Shown piece by piece: positions 56,770-64,000 of a stretch of 64,000 nucleotides of DNA. Origin of the DNA: Epiperipatus broadwayi (taxonomy: Eukaryota > Onychophora > Udeonychophora > Euonychophora > Peripatidae); contig JAQFVV010012446.1 of the NCBI GenBank assembly GCA_028023455.1, positions 1,926,001-1,990,000 on the forward strand, read 5' to 3'. The translations under genes and the position numbers were made by a program. Position 1 is the first letter of the stretch, and every line of letters begins with the position of its first letter. The notes beneath the pieces were generated by a model that was not told the origin of the DNA, did no database searches, and worked only from the letters and a program-made list of their open reading frames with translations.

Positions 56770-57030
56770 AGATAACTGGATTGGAATAATGAAGGTCTGA
56801 AAATTTCAGATTTTCTACTTAATAGTTATCCATTAGATAAAGTGCTGGGCTTGTCCTGGTATTTTTAATCTAATGCTTGAATATCCAAGCACCTCACTGA
56901 GGAAGCCAGTACCAGAAACCGATCTGGGATTGGGGATATTCTCCAAAGCATTTGCGAGCTCTATATATAACATTTGTAATACAAGCTTGTTAAATTAGGC
57001 CATATGACATATGACTTGATTTCTTTGTAA
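56770..57030 (+). mobile_element. Rep-C, first of two tandem copies
   Basis: TCTGAAAATTTCAGATTTTC, CTTGTCCTGGTATTTTTAAT, core CTGAGGA-AGCCAGTACCA-GAAAC near 56898-56921, TGGGGATATTCTCCAAAGC, TAACATTTGTAATACAAGCT and tail CATATGACATATGACTTGAT. Confidence 0.75.
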
Positions 57031-57034
57031 TTTT

Positions 57035-57415
57035 ATTTTTTGCTATTAAGGCTTTGGTGATTTTATATTGCTAAAGTTATTAATATATGGTGTATCTGAA
57101 TTTGGTTCAGTCCAAACGGCTATTTAAGTTAAATAGCTGGATTGGAAGACATATGAATGTCTGAAAATTTCAGATTTTTTACTTAATAGTTATCAATTAA
57201 ATAAAGTGCTGAGTTTGTCCTGGTATTTTTAATCTAATGCTTGAATATCTTAGCACCTCACTGAGGAAGCCAGTAGCAGAAACCGGTCTGGGATTGGTAT
57301 ATTCTGCAAAGCTTATTAAAAGCTTATTTGCAAGCTCTATATATAACATTTGTAATACAAGCTTGTTAAATTAGGTCATGTGACATATGATTTGATTTCT
57401 TTGTAATAATAGTAA
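57035..57415 (+). mobile_element. Rep-C, second tandem copy, fuller
   Basis: Adds the head GCTATTAAGGCTTTGGTGAT and TTAATATATGGTGTATCTGA with a box-B-like GGTTCAGTCC. Core CTGAGGA-AGCCAGTAGCA-GAAAC at 57261-57283. The head is shared with Rep-B at 30.6 kb. Confidence 0.75.
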
Positions 57416-57419
57416 GAGA

Positions 57420-57954
57420 GATAGTGTCAAATAAAATGTGAGAACTTAAGTAATATAAATGCTATTATTATAAGTTTGTAGGATGTTTCAGAAGGGAATA
57501 TTTATTTCAAACTGTATGAATATTTCTGTGAACAGAACTTAATTGGATTAAAATTATTGCTTATTGTAAATATTTATTGTATTAAACATTGCTATTATTT
57601 CGTAAATAAATATTTTTGCTATTTATTAAATATGTTTCTGTTTTTGTTGCCACTATCGCATTCATTTATCCAGAAATCTAATATAATAAAAAGTTTTATT
57701 ATTCATTATTTTATAGAAGGGTAAATTTCAAAAGTCATATAAAATTTATTTATTTATTTTATAATTTATTTCACACCTACACTGTAATAAGATGCATATC
57801 TTGATTTATCTTTACTTCAAGTGTACTTTGTAATGAAGCGAGTAACATACAACTACCTTTTCTACCTACTGCACTATTTTATTTTAGTACTTGATACAAG
57901 TTCATATCTGAAGATATCAGAATTAATAAAAGTAATGTGACACGTGATGTGATG
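57420..57954. other. AT-rich stretch, nothing assigned
   Basis: Nothing recognised. Confidence 0.4.
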
Positions 57955-60175
57955 GTCTGTGGCTCCCCCTTTTTTGGAGTCAGGAATCTCTCAGCCACTA
58001 TTCCCAGAGAAACCTGTTAGCCACCATCTTTTCCCTTTCCATTCCCCACCTTAAGTTTTTCCCATATTCTTCTCTATCCTGCTCCACCCCATTCATACAG
58101 CATAATCTTTGTCAACTCTATGGCTTTTATATCTAAATCCCCCTTATATTTTTCCAAACAAAGCATAAAACCAAGAACCCACTTTCTGTATAATCACTTT
58201 GTTTATATTTATTCTCCCACAACTTCATTATTGCACCCTTTCTGCTTGTAGGCATTTACATTCAATTAACAGATGCCTAATATTTTCTATGCCTTCCTTA
58301 TATAACTTGAGGACTAAATCACCCATATTTTTCCATTTATGTGCACAGTCCTTTGTTGATAAAGATCCTGTTTGAGGTTTAAACGGTAAACTACTTTCCT
58401 TGCTATTATCATAAATTAACTCACACCCAATATTCTGTCTACTTCTATATATATTTAAACTCTTTTTACTCTCCATATTAGTTCTACATCTCTCCAACTC
58501 CCTATTTTTTATCTTTATCCCATTCCTTGCCACTATAAGAATCAACTATTATCCTAGCACAATCATCTCATTGTTTGTATAAGTATACTGACATAAAGTC
58601 TTCATCCAAATCTTCAGCATACCATACAATCTTTCTCACCCATCTTGTTGTCTGTCCTTTACTCATAATCCAATTAAACACTATTTTGGCTATTCTTTTA
58701 CTATCCATAAATTGCAATCTACCAAACATTTTAATTTTTCTTTTTGTATCTCTCATATAAAAATTTGACCATCTCATTTCTCCTTGAATTGCTTCTTTTG
58801 CCATCTACGCATCTGTATTTAATGCATGTCTTTCTACTACTCTTTGTACTTTTCCTAAGCAATTTAACACCCCCTTACTAACTTATAATGCATAATTACC
58901 ATAAGTTAAACCTGCTACAGCCACTCCTTTCCATACAATTCTTGCTATATCATATTTATTATATGAAAACACTATTAATTTCTTTATCAGTTCCTTTCTT
59001 TTCTTTGCTTCATTTATCAGTTTTTTTTCCCATTTATACAAGCAATTTCTCTGATTACTTAAAAGGATTCCCAAATAGTTATACCTATTCACCACATTTA
59101 ACCTTATATCCCTCAAGAAAAATTATTTATCTTCTTTTTCTCCAGCATTTATCATTACTTTTGATTTTCTTCACTAAATTTGATCCCCATCTCTTTAACC
59201 ACCTTTGTAGAAGTCTTCAGCACAACTTCCATATCTTCCATATTTTCCGTGCACAAGAAAATATCAGCAAATAAAAGATCTGATAATGTACATACTCCCT
59301 TGCCATCTATTAATGATATTTCTTCCCTCTTTCTATTCCTCTCTCCATTTCTCTCAAATATAACAAAAACAAAATAGGTGCCATAGGGCATCCTTCCCTT
59401 AGTCCCACCCCATTTTAAACTCTGATCCTATATTTCCTAATTGATATATATATAGTAATTATTTTCATACAATCTCTTAATAAGATCCACTAAAGTTCCA
59501 TTCATTCCCAAATTTACTAAACTTATTCATAATCTATTTCTATTTATTCTATCATATGCCTTCTTTATATCTATAGACCATATATAACTGCCTATGTGTA
59601 TTCCTGCTCATATCTATAAGTTGTATGACAACAAATAAACTATCTCCTATATATCTATCCATTCTAAAACTCATTGCATTTCTCCCACTATATTATTTTC
59701 TTACATCCATTTTGTCACCTTTCCAATCACCATATATTCAAAAACTTTATATAAGACTGATGTTAATGCTACTAATCTATAATTCTAGGGTTCTTATCCT
59801 TTCCTTTAAATAAGAGCCTCACTCTTGTATTATTCCAGCTATTTGGAAATTCTGTATTCTGTGCCATTTTATTAACACTTGATAATAGATTTAATTTTGC
59901 ACTATTTCCCAAATTCATTATCATCTCTGTTGCCTATCCATCTAAATCTCTTGCCTTTCCACTTTTCAATTCCTGTGTCTCAGTCAATCCATTTTCTGTA
60001 AACTAATATTACCATTATTATGTGCTTTTATGTTTGTTATCACTCTGTCCTTCACATCTAACATTTTTTCTATATCCATTACATACTTATTTAAGATTGT
60101 CTCTAATTCTTCTCTAGAGATACTCATTTTTTTCATCATTCATTCTTTTAATATATTTCCAAATTTTTTACCCAC
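57955..60175 (-). pseudogene. LINE-alpha reverse transcriptase pseudogene, longest copy
   Basis: Read 5' to 3' on the minus strand: a fingers segment with LKSGKARDLDG then PNSWNNTRVRLLFKGKDKNP near 59800-59950 and YRLVALTSVLYKVFE near 59740; palm motif A SIDIKKAYDRINRNRL near 59530-59580; GLREGCPMAPILF near 59375-59400; palm motif C as LLFADIFLC near 59270 (the family consensus is F/Y-x-D-D, so the second Asp is lost); NRYNYLGILLSNQ near 59070 (thumb side); and the zinc-knuckle-containing C-terminus at 58228-58545. Reading needs several frameshifts and stops. The 3' UTR reaches about 57955. The endonuclease domain is not seen. Plus-strand ORFs here are antisense shadows. Confidence 0.85.
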
Positions 60176-60179
60176 ATAA

Positions 60180-61480
60180 AATGAGACCCAGGTATACATA
60201 TTTTTTATTTCATATTTTAAAATATTCCACCAACAACTATCACGTGTGTGCATTAATATTTGTTATTTAGTACAAAGACTATTAACATAATTTAAACCAA
60301 AATATTTAAAAAAAAGATTTAATAATTATTTATATTAATGGAATGATTTTTAGCGTGAATATTGCTAGGCCATAAATATTATCCTGTCTATTATATCTAA
60401 ACTGTCTCCCATAAAGCTGATTAATTGCACATACAAAATGTGATAATTTAATTCCTGGAATGGCCCTGTTGTGACACCTGTGATGTAATTATATTGAAAT
60501 CACACAAGTATTCACATTTGAAAACATTTAACCCTCTCGTAAGGCAAAATTTTCTGACATTTTTCTTTGTCTCACACATCAATGTAAAATATATGATAAA
60601 ATGATTATTACTTATCAGAAAATAATAAATTTGACTTCAACTGATAGATATTTTTGTTTACTACTGGAATAAATTTTAAATGTTTACATTTTGTTTCTGT
60701 AAATATTAAAAAAAGTGAGATCGCAATTAAAACAAAGAGCTTACACATCATCGTTTCTAGAAAGATTATTTTCAGTTTATAAAATCAATGAAATATTTCT
60801 GATTAATTTTAAAAATGTAAACAAATATTTATTTATTTCTCTTATATCTAATGAATTATGCTTTAAAAGTTTAAAATTTTTGAATATTTATCGCAAAATT
60901 GTGATATTTTCATACTCGTAAGTATAAGTAGATTGCTTACATAGAAGCTAAGCTGGTAAATTGCTTCAGTCCATGTTTACATTCACTGCTAATATAACAT
61001 TATATTTTTGAAAATAAAGTATTTCAAGTTAAAATAAGTTATTAATAATTTATATTTCGTGATATCTAATAAATATAGTGTAAATTATTTTTTTAAAAAT
61101 ATCTAAAATGGTAATAAATTCGCAAATAAACATGTTTTTCATCATTGGAACTATTTTCTTTAAACAATGTCTTAAAACACCAAACATTTTACAGCCTTGG
61201 CACATTTTACAGCCTTGGCAACAGATAATAACTGAACATGTCAGGGCAGCACTTATGTGTATTGTAAGAGCAGGAATTTTGAATTTCCCACCTTCTACCA
61301 TAATTTTTTTAGTGAAATTTATATATAATAAAATATACCATTTTACATGCATTTTAACGTATAATACTTACAGAAAAATTCACCAGGGGGTGAATAGGTC
61401 AAAAGGTGAAATTCTGTCATTCCAAAGTATAATATGGGTTAAGCTAACATGTGTGTAAATTTTATACTGATAGAGCTAGT
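60180..61480. other. AT-rich stretch, nothing assigned
   Basis: A 17-bp tandem (ATTTTACAGCCTTGGCAC twice) lies near 61184-61220. The ORFs at 61108-61458 and 61050-61352 overlap on opposite strands and have no support. Confidence 0.4.
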
Positions 61481-61536
61481 TGTTTGTTAGGTAGTGAAAA
61501 GATAATAAATATCTGTGAGTATGCTTTGGTGTAAAA

Positions 61537-62195
61537 ATGGGTGATCGAAATTTTGAGCAACTTATTAATATCAAATTTTGTCTGAAAATCAGCAAATGTC
61601 TTACCAAAATGTTACAACTGTTGCAAATGGCATATGGGGAAGATGCTATGAAAAAATTGAGTATGTCTGAGTGGCATAAGAAATTCAAAGATAGGCGAGA
61701 AGATGTGATGGATGACTTCAGAAGCGGGAAACCAAAAACAATGACTGATATTAATAAAATGTGAGATGCAATACAGTGTGACAACAGATGATTAAGTGTG
61801 AGATTGATAGCTGAAGAATTGCAGGTAACAAAAAATAGGTTAATTTTAAACAAAGAATTGGGTATGAGAAAGATTTCTGCAAAGTGTGTGCTTTGGATTA
61901 TGACAATGCGCCAAGTCATAGTGCAGTCACTGAGAGAGAATTTTTGGCTAAAAAAACAATTACACAAGTAGACCATCCTATCTATTCACCTGGCTTAGCC
62001 CCTGTGATTTTTTTTGATTATTTCCAAGATGATTAAGACTTTCTGCTTTAATTGATATCCATAAGAATGTGGACAGCTGTTCAACAGTATTCCTGAAAAT
62101 GAGCTCCAGGAGTGCTTCCAGAAATGGTAACACTTTTTAAATCAATGTATAGATGTACAAGGGGGTTACATTGAAGGTACCAGTAACCAATAGCG
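61537..62195 (+). pseudogene. mariner transposase, internally deleted and frame-broken
   Basis: The N-terminal 75 codons (61537-61764) give the mariner helix-turn-helix region: FEQLINIKFCLKISK, EWHKKFKDRREDVMDDFRSG, KPKTMTD. After a stop the text continues with LIAEELQ and GMRKISAKC, then jumps to YDNAPSHSAVTEREFLAKKT (second catalytic Asp) and DHPIYSPGLAP, with a 1-base frameshift just before the CDFF-like third Asp. The C-terminal ENELQECFQKW...QCIDVQGGYIEG ends at about 62195. The region with the first catalytic Asp is deleted. Terminal repeats were not found. Tc1/mariner superfamily; inactive. Confidence 0.85.
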
Positions 62196-62199
62196 TACA

Positions 62200-62968
62200 T
62201 TTCTATATGTATATTTTTTAAAGGTGCATTTCTGGAAATTAAATTGTCACAACTCGTATATACAAAATATATGCAAATTAGCAAATTATTTCTTATGATA
62301 ATAAAAATATTAGCTTTTTTTTTAAAAAAATAAAAAAAGTAAAAAAATAAATTTAGCAAATAAAATAGAAGATTCATTTTTATTTAATGTGCCTAATTAT
62401 AATATTAATATAATTATTTTAAGTATTATGAATAATTAATTAAAATCAATACTAACATATTTCATGTAGAGGAGAATGTTGTAAATATTAATTAATGCAT
62501 TTCAGTGCAGAGCACCCTGTTAAAGGGAATCATTATATTCCAAATAAAATTTTGAAAAAAATGAAATAGTAAATTTATTTATATTATTTCTATCTACTTT
62601 AGGCATCTCTATTTCCTGTCTCCTTTTTATAAATTGCTTAATTATTATTTTTATTTAATACAAGATAAAGATCAGCTTAATATATATAATCCAATAATTT
62701 GCTCAGACCCTGATGTTGTACAATGTTACAAGGATGTTCAGATAAGTTCTCCAGTCTGTTAATTATTGGAGGTTGATATTCATCAACAAAAACAAACAAA
62801 AAAGTCAGTAATGCAAATTACTCAGAAATATTTTGTATTCAAAATCAAAAAGCAATGCCAAAGAAAATTTAAATAAAATTAAATAATAACAGTATTTAGA
62901 ATACTAATCATTTTCATAAATATGTTTATTTATTTACTAGCATGCCTTCCTTCTTTGTTTTCAACAAC
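62200..62968. other. AT-rich stretch, nothing assigned
   Basis: Nothing recognised. Confidence 0.4.
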
Positions 62969-62980
62969 TACCATGTACAT

Positions 62981-63118
62981 AAACAAACAAAGGCAAAACT
63001 CTCCATACAGTAGCACCAACCTGTGCTAACCAGAGTAATCAATAGGAGAGTTTTGCCTTTGTTTACAACAATTATGTGCTAGTATGAGATGGAGATTATG
63101 TGATGTTTAGTGGATTAA
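62981..63118. mobile_element. Rep-A minimal hairpin dimer, perfect 12-bp target duplication
   Basis: TACCATGTACAT at 62969-62980 and 63119-63130. Left arm AACAAACAAAGGCAAAACTC; right arm GAGAGTTTTGCCTTTGTTT; tail TATGTGCTAGTATGAGATGG and TTATGTGATGTTTAGTGG only at the right. A compact case of the Rep-A inverted structure. Confidence 0.85.
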
Positions 63119-63189
63119 TACCATGTACATGTTAGATTAGATTCAAAACTTTAAGAGTGTTTTAAAAATTCAGATGATCAACTTTAATA

Positions 63190-64000
63190 ATAATAATTGA
63201 AAGGTTACTAGTCTTTCACATGCACCTACCATTGTCTCTCAGATAGCCAATCAGATTTTAAACAGCTGTCTTAAGAATGATCAGGCCTTGCTACATGACA
63301 GAGATTTTGATAAGAAAAGGATGATACCAACCTTTTCTCTACTTAACTTTTTATATATATAAGCCAGTTTTAAGCATCTTGGCCTGAAAGCTTAAAGATA
63401 TAAACGTATTCATTTATTACTCACTGAGTTTTTTTAATTTACGATATTACAGTGCGAAATCTTAGATTTTCTACACCGTAATTTTCTAGATGTTAATATA
63501 ATTTATCAGCAACATATGTAAATAACATCTGTCTAAATCACATGTTGTTATTAAATTAGTAATAATTGAAAGGTGCTAGACTTTCACATGCACCTACCAT
63601 TATCTCTCAGACAGCCAATCAGATTTTAAACAACTGTCTTAAGACTAGCACCCTTTCACTTATTACTAATTTAATAACAACATGTGATTTAGACAAATGT
63701 TATTTACATATGTTGCTGATAAATTATATTAACATCTAGAAAATTGTGGTGTAATATCGTAAATTAAAAAAACTTAGTGAGTAATAAGTGAATACGTTTA
63801 TAACTTTAAGCTTTCAGGACAAGATGCTTAAGACTGGCTTATATATATAAAAAGTTAAGTAGAGAAAAGGTTGGGATCATCCTTTTCTTATCAAAATCTC
63901 TGTCATGTGTCAAGGCCTGATCGTTCTTAAGACAGCTGTTTAAAATCTGATTGGCTGTTTGAGAGACAATGGTAGGCGCATGTGAAAGACTAGCAACCTT
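63190..64000. repeat. Large palindrome, runs off the window
   Basis: The left arm starts GGTTACTAGTCTTTCACATG and the right arm reaches its complement CATGTGAAAGACTAGCAACC at the last bases. Arms are about 350 bp and near-identical by eye (AAGATATAAACGTATTCA.., TTTATCAGCAACATATGTA..). At the centre (about 63565-63660) sits a smaller hairpin copy of the arm ends. AGCCAATCAGATTTTAAAC occurs in both arms and in the centre. No ORF. Confidence 0.8.

Noticed and set aside
3482-57283. Calling the CTGANGA...GAAAC modules functional hammerhead ribozymes
   Set aside because: Helices I and III and a U-H cleavage site could not be found convincingly by eye; kept only as a motif-level finding.
58575-59813. 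Several plus-strand ORFs
   Set aside because: They are shadows of the minus-strand LINE-alpha reverse transcriptase, which has recognisable motifs in order.
61050-61458. Overlapping 100- and 116-codon ORFs on opposite strands
   Set aside because: No motif, AT-rich composition and a short internal tandem repeat; chance frames.
61476-61976. 166-codon minus-strand ORF
   Set aside because: It is the antisense shadow of the mariner transposase relic, whose protein motifs are on the plus strand.

Overview
This window is eukaryotic, strongly AT-rich, and almost entirely made of decayed transposable elements. I find no intact protein-coding gene, no ribosome-binding-site logic and no operon. The best guess for the source is a mollusc, possibly a cephalopod. 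Supporting features are tRNA-derived SINEs in many copies, several SINE-like families that share an internal core (as in the published Ceph-, V- and Deu-type SINE superfamilies), a decayed C2H2 zinc-finger array, mariner, hAT and LINE relics, a metazoan-type 5S rRNA-derived insert and TTAGGG-like tracts. That taxonomic call is inference.

Layout. 0-9 kb: tRNA-SINE head-to-head pairs, two 3' ends of one LINE (LINE-alpha), arrays of a 115-bp AT-rich unit, tandem palindromes and small inverted-repeat elements. 9.5-16 kb: a degenerate tandem array, large fold-back copies of a repeat I call Rep-A, and a 0.5-kb inverted-repeat element. 17.4-18.1 kb: a zinc-finger pseudogene split by a hAT element with a perfect 8-bp target duplication. 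21.4-22.9 kb: a compact odd block with a 52-bp minisatellite, 48-bp tandem repeats, a degenerate telomere-like tract and two diverged, oppositely oriented copies of an unrecognised peptide. 23.6-27.5 kb: a 0.6-kb direct repeat pair enclosing a LINE-beta 3' end and an inverted pair of 5S rRNA-derived sequences with a 12-bp target duplication. 28-33.4 kb: Rep-D, Rep-A, Rep-B and a 1.4-kb hAT-like element inserted in a tandem array. 35-42.5 kb: LINE and mariner relics, a ~450-500-bp tandem array, a tRNA-Gly retropseudogene and two tRNA-like remnants. 42.8-57.4 kb: more Rep-A/B/C/D and SINE copies and a protein-like open frame at 46.3-46.8 kb. 58-60.2 kb: the longest LINE-alpha relic, minus strand, spanning the reverse transcriptase. 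61.5-62.2 kb: an internally deleted mariner transposase. 63.2-64 kb: one arm and most of the other of a large palindrome that runs off the window.

Two themes tie the window together. First, many retroposons from several families are inverted dimers or 5'-inverted copies inserted as single units: eight retroposed insertions that are inverted or fold back carry target duplications of 9-13 bp that I could read directly. Second, five or more repeat families carry the module CTGANGA - short hairpin - GAAA(C), the two conserved core strands of a hammerhead ribozyme. Stem pairs change together between copies, but I could not find convincing outer helices or a cleavage site, so catalytic activity is unproven.
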